DNA of 37,337 nucleotides from the NCBI GenBank assembly GCA_017525805.1, contig JAFXSH010000140.1, forward strand, positions 1 through 37,337, written 5' to 3'. The DNA is from Clostridia bacterium. Lineage in GTDB: Bacteria; Bacillota_A; Clostridia; Christensenellales; Aristaeellaceae. Below are positions 29,636 through 37,337 of the stretch, piece by piece. The position numbers were made by a program, and so were the translations under genes. The notes under the pieces were generated by a model that saw only the letters and a program-made list of their open reading frames with translations, was not told where the DNA came from and ran no database searches. The first letter of the stretch is position 1; the number at the start of each line of letters is the position of its first letter.

Positions 29636-30184
29636 TCAGCGCAGGCCGGACAGATCGGCCACGAACGTGCCGCAAAACGGATCTTCCCCCGCACGGGTGT
29701 GTTTGCGCGAAAGCGTTATTTCTACCCGGTCCTCTTCACCTGCCAGGGCATAGCCAAGAAAAACCTGCATATCTACCGCGCCGGGAGCAATGACAGCCGA
29801 CTGGCTGGTGCTGACCGTGCCGCTGGTGAAGTGGTCCGAAACAACCCAGGACACCTCCAGGGGCCTGCCGCCCTGGGTGACAGTTATGCCCAGATCATAA
29901 AGCGGCGTCATGGACGTGCTGCCGGTATTATTCGCCAACAGAACAACACCCAGACCAGGAAGATCATCACGCGCCTGGCCGACTTCCACAAGGTATAGAC
30001 GGAAAGCAACGCCATCCACTACCACGGCCTGGCCATCCCCGGCAGCATTGCGGGAAGCAATTTCCAGATCAACATCATGCCGCAGCTGCACCAGATCGGC
30101 TATGGACATGGCTGCCAGATCATCCGCAAGGACCGCAGCGGGCAAAAGCGACAGCACCAGAAGAAACGCTAAGAATTTGCGCAT
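29636..30184 (-). CDS. Secreted protein, candidate lysogenic-conversion factor
   Basis: 182 aa. A clear signal peptide (MRKFLAFLLVLSLLPAAVLA, cleavage near ALA-DD) has no lipobox cysteine. After a short helix (MSIADLVQLRHDVDLEIASR) comes a beta-sandwich-like domain resembling DUF5067 extracellular proteins (GLGVVLLANNTGSTSMTPLY, ALAGEEDRVEITL). The start codon lies 2 nt after the repressor stop, so both are probably on one mRNA that is made in the lysogen. A surface or exported protein expressed from the prophage suggests superinfection exclusion or an altered host surface. Function not proven. Confidence 0.82.
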   Translation of the reverse strand: MRKFLAFLLVLSLLPAAVLADDLAAMSIADLVQLRHDVDLEIASRNAAGDGQAVVVDGVAFRLYLVEVGQARDDLPGLGVVLLANNTGSTSMTPLYDLGITVTQGGRPLEVSWVVSDHFTSGTVSTSQSAVIAPGAVDMQVFLGYALAGEEDRVEITLSRKHTRAGEDPFCGTFVADLSGLR

Positions 30185-30186
30185 GG

Positions 30187-30699
30187 TTAATTCCCTTTCT
30201 TTTCAAGCATGGCAGCAGGCATCCTTGTCACATCCAGCGCAGCAACCACGGCAGCGTTTGCGTGGTCCATCACCTGGGCAGTATGGCCAGCAGCCGCCGC
30301 AGTGAAACAGGCGGTCAGGTGACGCATGAAATCCCGCCAGGCAGTGACCGGCTGCAACCCGCAGGGCGTGCCGCTGGACAGGTAGACGACAGCAGCGTCC
30401 ACCAGGGCGGTCACATCACTGGCCGTGGGGGCTGCATCCCCTGCCAGGCGCTGCACTGTCAGGAAGGAAGACGCCAGACTGCCAGTGTTGGCGCTGCGCT
30501 CAGCCGACAGCCCCAGAATGTAATCCAGGGAAACACCGTAATATCTGGCCAGAGCTATAGCGTTGTCAATGGAAGGGGTAAGCCCCTTTTCATAAGTGGA
30601 CAGCGTGGCGCGGGAAATGCCCAGCGCTTCCGCGACCGTGGACTGCTTTTCTTCTTTTTCATCTCTCAGCTGCCGCAGTCTGTTTGCTGTGTATGGCAT
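30187..30699 (-). CDS. CI-like repressor (XRE family)
   Basis: 170 aa. The N-terminal HTH is RLRQLRDEKEEKQSTVAEAL, then GISRATLSTYEKGLTPSIDN and YYGVSLDYILGLS. The C-terminal half is an Ala-rich helical region with no Ser/Lys protease dyad, so it is probably not cleaved LexA-style and may be controlled by an antirepressor. ATG at 30699 has a GGGTGGGGA site; a TTG at 30717 is less likely. Divergent from the early operon across an AT-rich operator region. Confidence 0.88.
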   Translation of the reverse strand: MPYTANRLRQLRDEKEEKQSTVAEALGISRATLSTYEKGLTPSIDNAIALARYYGVSLDYILGLSAERSANTGSLASSFLTVQRLAGDAAPTASDVTALVDAAVVYLSSGTPCGLQPVTAWRDFMRHLTACFTAAAAGHTAQVMDHANAAVVAALDVTRMPAAMLEKKGN

Positions 30700-30928
30700 C
30701 CTGTCCCCACCCTTCAAAACTTTTTAACATTTTATCATTTATTTTCTTTTCGTTTTTAATTTGTCTTAATGTCAAACATAATTGCGTTAATGTATTGACA
30801 AAAAAAAAAAAACGATTATCATGTCAAGTACGCAATACATTGTACCGCAAACAACAGGGGCGGGACAGGGCACCAACTACCGGAAACGGGGCAGAAAAAC
30901 GCCAGGAAAGGCAGAAACGGCGGGCATT
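30700..30928 (+). promoter_or_regulatory. Divergent lysogeny/early control region with early promoter
   Basis: Plus-strand promoter TTGACA (30795-30800), 16 bp of mostly A, then TATCAT (30817-30822). Three TGTCAA half sites lie at 30770, 30795 (inverted) and 30822, spaced 25-27 bp. A perfect 9-bp inverted repeat, AATGTATTG (30789-30797) and CAATACATT (30833-30841), flanks the promoter. These are likely repressor/Cro operators. The rest is the leader of the first early gene. Confidence 0.72.
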
Positions 30929-31411
30929 ATGAGGGACACGAACAACATCTACCGGGCGGCCAGGATGACAGCAGCGCAGCAGGAACCGCTCTTTTCTTCC
31001 CGCGAACGCGCCGCCGCTGCCCTTTATGTGAGCACGGAGGCGCTGCAAGACTATGAAACCGGCAAGACGCTGCCGCCGTGCGACGTGGTGGAGCGGATGG
31101 TGGAAGAATACGGAGCCGCAGACCTGAAACGGCTGCACATCCGTGCCTGCTGCCCGCTGCTGCCGGACTACGGCGGCGAAACAGAAAGCGAACTGACTAA
31201 GGCGGCCCTCAGCTGGGCGGTGGAATTTGCCAGAGCCAACGGCATGGCGCTGCGCTTTGCCAGCCTGGCCAGGGATGGACAGATTACAGAGGACGAAATG
31301 GACACGGCCATGGCTGTGCGGGCCAAAGCTGTGGAACTGCGGCAAATCATGGAAGACACCATCGCAGCCATAGACAAGGCCACGGCCAACCTGAAAGGGG
31401 CAAGAAAATGA
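30929..31411 (+). CDS. XRE/HTH-like early regulator
   Basis: 160 aa. After an N-terminal arm comes an XRE-like helix set, SSRERAAAALYVSTEALQDY, ETGKTLPPCDVVERMVEEYG, and an IRACCPLLPDYGG segment that matches early HTH proteins of Firmicutes phages ending in a CPxG-like motif. The C-terminus is helical. It is a candidate Cro-like or early switch protein. An upstream ATG at 30821 overlaps the -10 box, before the likely transcription start, so 30929 is used although its SD is weak. Confidence 0.7.
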   Translation: MRDTNNIYRAARMTAAQQEPLFSSRERAAAALYVSTEALQDYETGKTLPPCDVVERMVEEYGAADLKRLHIRACCPLLPDYGGETESELTKAALSWAVEFARANGMALRFASLARDGQITEDEMDTAMAVRAKAVELRQIMEDTIAAIDKATANLKGARK

Positions 31412-31734
31412 ATTTGCAGACCGTGCGGACAGTATGTAAGGAACTGGGCATATCAGAGGCCAGCGTGCGCCGGGCCATCGCTGACAAACGCCTGCCCATC
31501 ATGCGCCTGGGGAACAGGATGCTGGTGGACCTGGACACAGCGCAGGATTTGCTGAAGCCCAGAAAAGAAGGGGCCACCATTGAGGAAGTGAGCCAGGCCA
31601 CAGGGCTGAATATAACGGCCATACGGCGCGGCATCCGGGAAGGGTGGATCCCGTGCGAAAAGCCAGGAAAAGCTTACATTTTCCAGCTGGATGAAGTGCT
31701 TAAGGCCATAGAACACCGGATGGCGGAGAATTGA
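31408..31734 (+). CDS. Excisionase-like protein with two winged-HTH modules
   Basis: 108 aa with an ATGA overlap. Two similar MerR-like units are visible: VRTVCKELGISEASVRRAIA with LPIMRLGNRMLVD, and IEEVSQATGLNITAIRRGIR with WIPCEKPGKAYIF. Such proteins are excisionases or DNA-binding accessory factors. With the integrase on the opposite strand, an Xis role is plausible but not shown. Confidence 0.72.
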   Translation: MNLQTVRTVCKELGISEASVRRAIADKRLPIMRLGNRMLVDLDTAQDLLKPRKEGATIEEVSQATGLNITAIRRGIREGWIPCEKPGKAYIFQLDEVLKAIEHRMAEN

Positions 31735-31756
31735 GGGAAGGGGGCCAAGCCCTACC

Positions 31757-34600
31757 ATGGATATAAGGGAATTTTTGCAGCGTCTGGACCATGTAAGCGG
31801 CCCCAATGCCAGTGGCGAGTACATGGCACGCTGCCCCTGCCACGACGACAAAACCGCCAGCCTGTCCGTGACCGTGAAGCCCAGCAGCAAGGACGGGAAA
31901 GAGCGCATCTATTTCTACTGCCAGGCAAAAAGCTGCACCAATCAGCAGATCATGGCCGCCCTGGGCATCACCGCCAAAGACCTGATTGTGAATCCGGATC
32001 CGGGCAGCCGCCCAAAGGCGCAGCGGGAGGCGGCGGCCCCGGCAGGTGCAAAGGTGCATCAAGCCAAGCCCGCAGCTGCACCGGCTGCTGAAAAAGACGA
32101 AAAGCCAAACATTGACTATGCCCACCCGGACCAGGTGTACAGCTACACGGACGCCCAGGGAAACGAGCTTTTCCAGGTGTGCCGCTATTACTACACCACG
32201 GCATCCGGGAAGCGGGAGAAGACCTTCCGGCAGCGCAGGTATGACCCCAGCAATGAAAAGGCCAACCGGGCGGGGTATGTGGCCAGTGTGCCCAACGAAC
32301 TGCGGGACAGCACACTTTACAAAATGCCGCAGCTGCTGGCCGCCATCCGGGAAGGAAAGCCCGTGTACGTCGTGGAGGGCGAAAAGGACGTGGAAACCCT
32401 GGCGCGGCTGGGGCACGTCGCCACCTGCAACCCTGGCGGCGCTGGCAAATGGCGGGACGGATACACGCGGCTCCTGCGAGGCGCTGACGTCATCATCCTG
32501 CCGGACAATGACACAGCAGACAACGACTACACCGGCCAGGAACACGCCCTGGCCGTGGCCCTTGCGCTGCTGAACACAGCGCAGCGGGTGCGTCTGGTGG
32601 ACATCAAAGAAGCCTGCCCCGACCTGCCGCCCAAGGGCGACATCAGCGACATGGTGCAGCTGATGGGCGACGTGGAGGCCATGGACGCGCTGGCCCGCCA
32701 GGTGGCAGCCACGCGTGACTTCGACCCCAACGCCGTGCCGTTTTGGCTGACCCCCATGGAACAGGCGGAACGGCTGTACAGCCAGGTGCTGGGCTATGGC
32801 GTGGAAAACGGCAGCATTGTGCAAGTAACCCAGGACAGCAAAAAGGCCCTGACGGACTTTGTGGTCATCCCCCGCATGGAACTGACCCGCGACGATGGCG
32901 TGAACACGTCTATGTTTTTCGTGCTGGACGGATGGAACAGCCACCAGCAAAAGCTGGGGCGCGTCATCATCGGCAGCAAAGAACTGGATGCCATGAACTG
33001 GGTGACGGGCAAATGGGGATTTGCCGCCAGCCTGGCACCCGGCACCGCCACCAAAGACAAGGTAGCCTGGGCCATCAAGAAAGTGGGCCAGCTGACCGCC
33101 AAGCGGGTGACGGAGTACAACCACACCGGCTGGCGCAAGATCGGCGGGAAATGGTGCTACCTGTACCACGGCGGAGCCGTGGGCATGGAAGGTGTGACGG
33201 TGGACATGGGCGACGCCCTGAAAACCTACCGCCTGGATGGCAGCGGGGCCCAGGGATTTGATGAAATCCCCTATAAGGACGCCGCAGCAGAAAGCCTGGG
33301 GCTGCAATCCATCATGAAAGAAGAAATCGGCATTGCGTTACTGGGCACCGCCTACCTGGCACCCCTGCGCGAGTTTATGAGCCAGACCGACATCGTGCCA
33401 GCCTTTGCCCTATTCCTATACGGCGAAAGCGGCACCCATAAAACGACTGCCGCCGCCCTGGCCATGAGCCACTTCGGAAACTTCCACGCAAAAAACCCGC
33501 CTGCCAGCTTTAACGACACCGGAAACCAGATCCGCAAAAAGGCTTTTCTGGTGAAGGACATGCCCCTGCTGGTGGATGACTTCCACCCAGTCAGTAGCAT
33601 TCAGGAAAAGCGGCAGATGGCAGCCACGGCGCAGACACTAAGCCGCGCCTTCGGTGACGGCGTAGACCGTGGCCGCCTGAACGCGGACAGCAGCATCAAA
33701 GCCAGCACACCGCCCCGCAGCGTTGCCATCATCACCGGCGAGGACCTGCCCGCCATAGGAGCCAGCGGCCTGGCCCGCTATTTCATCATCGACGTGGACA
33801 AGGGGGACATTCCGGTGGGCAAGGAAATGACCGAGAAGCAGGAAACGGCGCGGAAGGGCTACCTGCAGAAAGCCATGCGCGGCTATATCATCTGGCTGCA
33901 AAAACAGGCGGACCAGATGCCTGGCAGGCTGCACGACCTGTTTATTAAATACAGAGAAATGATCCACGGCATGAGCAACGGGCAGCACGACAGAGCCCCG
34001 GAAGCAGTGGCCTGCATTCTGATCGGCTACTCCATGATGCTGAACTATTTCCGGGACGTTGGAGCAATCGACAATGACACAGCCCTCAAGATGCTGGCCC
34101 ATGCAATGCAGGTGCTGACAGACGCCAGCAAAAAGCAAGCCAAGGACATGGAGAGTGAAAAGCCCACCCGCATCTTCCTGGACAGCATGACGGAACTGCT
34201 GGCCAGCAAAACAGTGGTATTAAAGGACATCAGCACCGGACTGGACCCGGAAGCCATAAAGGACCCAAGCCCCGTGAAGGACATGGTGGGCTACATGGAC
34301 GCAGATTATTATTATTTGCTTCCTGCTGTGGCCTTTGGAGCCGTCCAGAAACTATGCAGAGAACAGGGCATAGAATTTCCGGTCAGCCTGAAAGCACTAT
34401 ATAAGCACCTGCGCACGGACGGCGTGCTGAAAGGGCTGGCCAGCGGAGAAAACCCAACAAAAAACAAATGGATTGACGGGCGGGCTGTGCGGCTGCTGTG
34501 GATCCCAAGGGAAGCCATGGACGGGCCCAAAGCAGTGGCGGAACAGATGAAAATGGGCTTTACGGAAGTGACCGGCGAAGACCTGCCATTTGATAACTGA
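31757..34600 (+). CDS. Primase-helicase fusion (CHC2 zinc finger, TOPRIM, DUF927-type ATPase)
   Basis: 947 aa replication protein. A CHC2-like zinc finger comes first (C26-PCH29 and C55...C60), then TOPRIM around residues 200-290 (VYVVEGEKDVETL, then VIILPDND). A DUF927-type helicase has Walker A GESGTHKTT near 556, Walker B PLLVDDFHP near 602, and a sensor-like PRSVAIITGEDLP near 655. The C-terminus is a winged-helix-like region. It would prime and unwind phage DNA and is the main replication gene. It overlaps nothing and starts 22 nt after the previous gene with a GGAAGGGGG-like SD. Confidence 0.9.
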   Translation: MDIREFLQRLDHVSGPNASGEYMARCPCHDDKTASLSVTVKPSSKDGKERIYFYCQAKSCTNQQIMAALGITAKDLIVNPDPGSRPKAQREAAAPAGAKVHQAKPAAAPAAEKDEKPNIDYAHPDQVYSYTDAQGNELFQVCRYYYTTASGKREKTFRQRRYDPSNEKANRAGYVASVPNELRDSTLYKMPQLLAAIREGKPVYVVEGEKDVETLARLGHVATCNPGGAGKWRDGYTRLLRGADVIILPDNDTADNDYTGQEHALAVALALLNTAQRVRLVDIKEACPDLPPKGDISDMVQLMGDVEAMDALARQVAATRDFDPNAVPFWLTPMEQAERLYSQVLGYGVENGSIVQVTQDSKKALTDFVVIPRMELTRDDGVNTSMFFVLDGWNSHQQKLGRVIIGSKELDAMNWVTGKWGFAASLAPGTATKDKVAWAIKKVGQLTAKRVTEYNHTGWRKIGGKWCYLYHGGAVGMEGVTVDMGDALKTYRLDGSGAQGFDEIPYKDAAAESLGLQSIMKEEIGIALLGTAYLAPLREFMSQTDIVPAFALFLYGESGTHKTTAAALAMSHFGNFHAKNPPASFNDTGNQIRKKAFLVKDMPLLVDDFHPVSSIQEKRQMAATAQTLSRAFGDGVDRGRLNADSSIKASTPPRSVAIITGEDLPAIGASGLARYFIIDVDKGDIPVGKEMTEKQETARKGYLQKAMRGYIIWLQKQADQMPGRLHDLFIKYREMIHGMSNGQHDRAPEAVACILIGYSMMLNYFRDVGAIDNDTALKMLAHAMQVLTDASKKQAKDMESEKPTRIFLDSMTELLASKTVVLKDISTGLDPEAIKDPSPVKDMVGYMDADYYYLLPAVAFGAVQKLCREQGIEFPVSLKALYKHLRTDGVLKGLASGENPTKNKWIDGRAVRLLWIPREAMDGPKAVAEQMKMGFTEVTGEDLPFDN

Positions 34601-34616
34601 CGGAGGACAAGCAACC

Positions 34617-34898
34617 ATGCCAATGGAGAAAAGCCGATACCCAAAGGAATGGCCGGAAATCGCCCGGCGCATTAAAGCCAACGCAGGCTGGAAATGTCAG
34701 AAATGCGGGAAGCAATGCAGGAAACCAGGTGAAAAGCTGGACACGCACCAGCGGACACTAACCGTCCACCACATTGACCACCGCCCGGAAAACTGTGCAC
34801 CTGAAAACCTGATAGCGCTATGCGCACCGTGTCACCTGCGGGAAGACGCCAGGCACCACGCCGAAACAAGAAAGAGCAAAGAAAAGCGTCCACGTTGA
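34617..34898 (+). CDS. HNH endonuclease / zinc-binding protein
   Basis: 93 aa. CQKCGKQC, then TVHHIDHRPENCAPENLIAL and CAPCHLR form a complete HNH with zinc-binding CxxC pairs. It follows the primase-helicase and so is distinct from the packaging HNH at 2677; it may be a homing-type or recombination nuclease. ATG 34617 has GGAGG 10 nt upstream. Its stop codon lies inside a dispersed hairpin. Confidence 0.9.
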   Translation: MPMEKSRYPKEWPEIARRIKANAGWKCQKCGKQCRKPGEKLDTHQRTLTVHHIDHRPENCAPENLIALCAPCHLREDARHHAETRKSKEKRPR

Positions 34899-34905
34899 CG
34901 CTTTT
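34882..34905 (+). other. Dispersed AAAAGCGTC hairpin, copy 4
   Basis: AAAAGCGTC-CACGTT-GACGCTTTT, a perfect 9-bp stem across the HNH stop codon. Its right arm leads into the SD of the next gene, as in copy 1. Confidence 0.75.
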
Positions 34906-34920
34906 GGAAGGGGGATCACG

Positions 34921-35157
34921 ATGGAAAAGAACCGCCCGCCCATCCAACGGGCCCGGTGCCCTTGCTTTATGGCCCGGACTGATTACAAACGCAGCAGCTA
35001 CATCCGCTGCTGTGGGCACAACTACCGGTACCAGGACAGCAGCGCAAGGGAAAGCCAGTACCGCGCACGCTGCTGCGGCGACTACGAACAATGTGAACTA
35101 TACCAGAAAAACGGAGGAATCAAACATGACAATGCTGGCAGCCGTAAACGAACATAA
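34921..35157 (+). CDS. Small cysteine-rich protein
   Basis: 78 aa with six cysteines: RCPCF, IRCCGHNY and RCCGDYEQCELY. These suggest metal binding. GGAAGGGGG precedes the ATG. The last 32 nt overlap the start of the next gene in another frame. No family recognised; of the same general kind as 2226-2399. Confidence 0.72.
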   Translation: MEKNRPPIQRARCPCFMARTDYKRSSYIRCCGHNYRYQDSSARESQYRARCCGDYEQCELYQKNGGIKHDNAGSRKRT

Positions 35158-36106
35158 TCACATCGCAACCCTGGCGGACTATGAGGCCCGCATTTACCTG
35201 TACAAAGAGCAGATCGGCACCGGATACATTGGCATCGGGCGCACGCTGCTGGAAGCCAAGGCAGCGGACGTTGTGCCGCACGGTGAGTGGGAAACATGGG
35301 TGACGCGGACCACCGGCCTGAACCCCAGGCAGGCGCAGCGCTGCATGCAGGCCGCCCGTGAAATCAAAGACGGCAGCGCCCTGGCGCGGCTGGAAATGAG
35401 CAAAGCCCTGCTGGTGCTGTCCAGCGGCCTGGATGAAGAAGCGCAGGAAAAGATTGCCCAACAGGCGGCAGACGAAGGGGCTACCGTGAAGCAGCTGCGC
35501 AAAGAAATCCGCGAAAAACAGGAACAGGCGGACGAACTGGCCAGGATGGCGCGGGAGTACAGCGAGGATGCCGACAAACACTGCCAGCGGGCCAATGAAG
35601 CGGAAGCAGCTGCCCACGGCATGGAAAGCGCCCTGCGGGAAGTAACCCAGGAAAACGAAAGCCTGCGCAGTCAGCTGGAAACGGTGCAGGAATATGTGGC
35701 CGACCAGCGGACCCAGGCCGCTAACGCCGCCAGACAGGAAGCGGTAGCGGCTGCCAAACAGGAAATTGACGAACTGCGGGCGGACCTGGATGCTGCGGAG
35801 GCCAGGGAGGAACGGCGGGCCGCCGAACTGGAAACGCTGCGCCGGGAACACCAGCAGCGTGCCATGGATGACGCCAGAGGGCTGACCACATCCACCCTGT
35901 CCGGCTTTGACCTGGCCGCTGCCGTGCGGGCCTTTATTGGCAGCGCGGGCGTACTGCCGCAGATGGGCCCAACCCTGCGCAGTGCCAGCCCGGCAGAGCG
36001 CGAAACCATCCGGCAGAACATCGATACCGTGGCCAGCTGGGTGGACGGTGCCCGGCAGGCCCTGGGCATTTATACCGTGACTGACGGCACCTTTGTGGTG
36101 GAGTGA
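35126..36106 (+). CDS. DUF3102-like coiled-coil protein
   Basis: 326 aa. Residues 20-80 match DUF3102 (IGIGRTLLEAKAADVVPHGE, then ARLEMSKALLVLSSG). Residues 95-255 are a long Glu/Gln/Ala coiled coil. The C-terminus is a short helical domain. Proteins of this kind occur in replication regions of Firmicutes phages; the first domain resembles ParB-like/KorB-type helices, but the function is unknown. ATG 35126 has GGAGG 8 nt upstream. Confidence 0.78.
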   Translation: MTMLAAVNEHNHIATLADYEARIYLYKEQIGTGYIGIGRTLLEAKAADVVPHGEWETWVTRTTGLNPRQAQRCMQAAREIKDGSALARLEMSKALLVLSSGLDEEAQEKIAQQAADEGATVKQLRKEIREKQEQADELARMAREYSEDADKHCQRANEAEAAAHGMESALREVTQENESLRSQLETVQEYVADQRTQAANAARQEAVAAAKQEIDELRADLDAAEAREERRAAELETLRREHQQRAMDDARGLTTSTLSGFDLAAAVRAFIGSAGVLPQMGPTLRSASPAERETIRQNIDTVASWVDGARQALGIYTVTDGTFVVE

Positions 36107-36119
36107 GAGGGGCGACATC

Positions 36120-36539
36120 ATGGAAAACACACTGAAGCCCATGGAACAAAGAGCCCCCGCAGCCATGAAAATGGAAACCTTCATGGCGCAGACCATGCAG
36201 CTGATGCAGCGCATGGCCGAAATGGTGCAGGCGACCAATGAGCGGATGACCGAACTGGAAAAGCAGGTGCGGATGCTGGAAAAGGTAACACCCGGACAAG
36301 CCAACGACCTGAACGCCGCCATCCGGGAACGGGCAGCAGCCGCCTGCAAGGAATACCGGATGACCGGCCTGGAAAAGCCTGTGGCTGCCGCCATCCGCAA
36401 GACGGTGCGCCTGGCCACTGGGGCCCGCAGTGTGCGGGAAATCGCCCGCTGCGACTATAAGCCCATCCGGGAACTGGTGGACAGCTGGGACGAATATAGG
36501 ACCATGAAGACCATCAAAGCAAAGGGGGCGGACACATGA
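36120..36539 (+). CDS. ORF6C-domain protein
   Basis: 139 aa. An N-terminal coiled coil (MQRMAEMVQATNERMTELEK) is followed by an ORF6C-like C-terminal domain (RERAAAACKEYRMTG, AIRKTVRLATGARSVREIAR, LVDSWDEY). ORF6C is usually attached to an ORF6N/Bro domain in phage antirepressor-like proteins; here it is alone. It could modulate the repressor or transcription. Confidence 0.72.
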   Translation: MENTLKPMEQRAPAAMKMETFMAQTMQLMQRMAEMVQATNERMTELEKQVRMLEKVTPGQANDLNAAIRERAAAACKEYRMTGLEKPVAAAIRKTVRLATGARSVREIARCDYKPIRELVDSWDEYRTMKTIKAKGADT

Positions 36540-37060
36540 GCAGGACAGATCCAGACGGGAAAAAGACGCCAAACAGGGAGGAAAACGCCCTCATGCTGGA
36601 CCTGATGATGCTGCGCAACAGCATAGCCACGCACAGCGAGGCCGTGCGGGAAAGGCTGAAAGCATACCCATACGGCTGGCGGGACATGCGGCTGCTGTGG
36701 TCTTTAGTGAACAAACTGCAAGGCCAGCTTTTGAACACCATGCCGGACCGGCGCATATTGTACTATGACCAGATGGCCAGGCACGGTAAAGTGATTATTG
36801 ACATACCCGGCCCCATACCCAAAGGCAGGAACATCCTGATCACGGAAAAGCGCCTGGCTGCTATCACGGAAGCGGCCATGCGCGGAGAATGCGCCCTCTG
36901 CGTCAAAGACGGCAAAGAAGCGCAGCGCTGCCCCATCCGGGAGGCGCTGCTGGAAGTGGCCCCGCCTGAAAAAGTCAACGATGGGCAGCATTGGTGGGCG
37001 GGCTGTGAATACTGGAACGCTGCCAGCGCCCTGGTGCGCGGCGAAGAAGTCACAATATAG
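36536..37060 (+). CDS. Hypothetical phage protein
   Basis: 174 aa with an ATGA overlap with the ORF6C gene. N-terminal helices (ALMLDLMMLRNSIATHSEAV), a beta-like centre (YDQMARHGKVIIDIPGPIP) and a Cys-containing C-terminus (ECALCVKDGKEAQRCPIREA, WWAGCEYWNA). The spacing CxxC...C...C may bind zinc. I do not recognise a function. It directly precedes the second DGR target and is probably co-transcribed with it. Confidence 0.75.
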   Translation: MSRTDPDGKKTPNREENALMLDLMMLRNSIATHSEAVRERLKAYPYGWRDMRLLWSLVNKLQGQLLNTMPDRRILYYDQMARHGKVIIDIPGPIPKGRNILITEKRLAAITEAAMRGECALCVKDGKEAQRCPIREALLEVAPPEKVNDGQHWWAGCEYWNAASALVRGEEVTI

Positions 37061-37072
37061 GAGGAAATGAAC

Positions 37073-37337
37073 ATGATGACACCCAACCAGATGATCAGCA
37101 AGACGCGGGAAGAACTGAACGCCATGGCAGACCGCTGCCGGGACATGGCGGAAGACCTGGAAGAACTGGCGGACAGCCTGCCCGTCCTGCCCGCCGCAGC
37201 GGCGACGCTTGACGCGCCCATGGAGGGCTTTGAAGCTGTCAGCAAGATGCTGCGCACGGGAAAGCGCCCGGACCTGGGCCAGACCGTCATCACCACGCTG
37301 GAAGACGGCGCAGAGGCCGTCTGGCGCATTATCGACA
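37073..37337 (+). CDS. DGR-diversified protein, 5' part (continues at base 1)
   Basis: N-terminal part of the 252-aa VR2 protein. ATG 37073 has AGGAGG 8 nt upstream; ATGs at 37067 and 37076 are in the same frame. The first 45 residues are a coiled-coil-like helix (SKTREELNAMADRCRDMAED). The frame continues without interruption into 1-635 across the circular join, which supports both the circle and the gene. Confidence 0.9.
   Translation, partial: MMTPNQMISKTREELNAMADRCRDMAEDLEELADSLPVLPAAAATLDAPMEGFEAVSKMLRTGKRPDLGQTVITTLEDGAEAVWRIID
37197..37337. repeat. Terminal direct repeat (right copy)
   Basis: Identical to bases 1-141; see the left copy. Confidence 0.93.

Overview
The window is an essentially complete genome of a temperate, long-tailed (siphovirus-type) phage or excised prophage. 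The first 141 bases are repeated exactly as the last 141, so the contig closes into a circle of about 37,196 bp. One gene runs across the junction (37073 to 37337, continuing 1 to 635). The sequence is visibly GC-rich, with strong Shine-Dalgarno sites and many ATGA/GTGA start-stop overlaps. The attP carries the 3' part of a tRNA-Pro(CGG). The gene set (P27-type small terminase, HK97-type head genes, r1t-type holin) fits a phage of a GC-rich Firmicute, perhaps a gut Oscillospirales; the host is inferred, not shown.

Layout on the circle. (1) Lysogeny block on the minus strand, 28.2-30.7 kb: tyrosine integrase beside the tRNA-fragment attP, a secreted protein 2 nt behind a CI-like repressor, and a divergent promoter/operator region. 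(2) Early block on the plus strand, 30.9 kb through the junction to 2.4 kb: XRE-like and excisionase-like regulators, primase-helicase, an HNH protein, small cysteine-rich proteins, DUF3102-like and ORF6C-like proteins, a diversified protein across the junction, SSB, a sigma-region-4-like late regulator and small unknowns. (3) A non-coding switch at 2.4-2.67 kb: terminator, helically phased repeats, an extended -10 and an immediate terminator-like hairpin. (4) Late block, 2.68-27.2 kb: HNH, TerS, TerL, portal, ClpP-like protease, capsid, connectors, tail tube, tail chaperones with a -1 frameshift, tape measure, Dit, Tal-like protein, baseplate/fibre proteins, a diversity-generating retroelement (DGR), lysin, DNA methyltransferase and holin.

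The most interesting system is the DGR. A reverse transcriptase (YMDD), an Avd-like four-helix protein and a 120-nt template repeat (TR) with 14 AAC codons sit beside a tail-fibre gene whose 3' end is the variable repeat VR1. A second variable repeat, VR2, is the 3' end of the junction gene, far from the DGR and inside the early/replication block. Over the aligned core VR1 differs from the TR at 15 bases and VR2 at 14, and every one of these lies at a template adenine. Both VRs are followed about 20 nt downstream by a GC-rich hairpin with a GATA tetraloop. This matches the GRNA-loop target hairpins known from the Bordetella phage DGR, and the TR lacks one. The element therefore appears to diversify both a receptor-binding-type tail protein and a second protein encoded among non-structural genes.

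Other points of note: long in-frame tandem repeats in the tape measure, a histidine-rich HxH segment in the Tal-like protein, a dispersed AAAAGCG...CGCTTTT hairpin found at four gene boundaries, an ATTACAG repeat cluster beside attP, and a probable lysogenic-conversion gene co-transcribed with the repressor.
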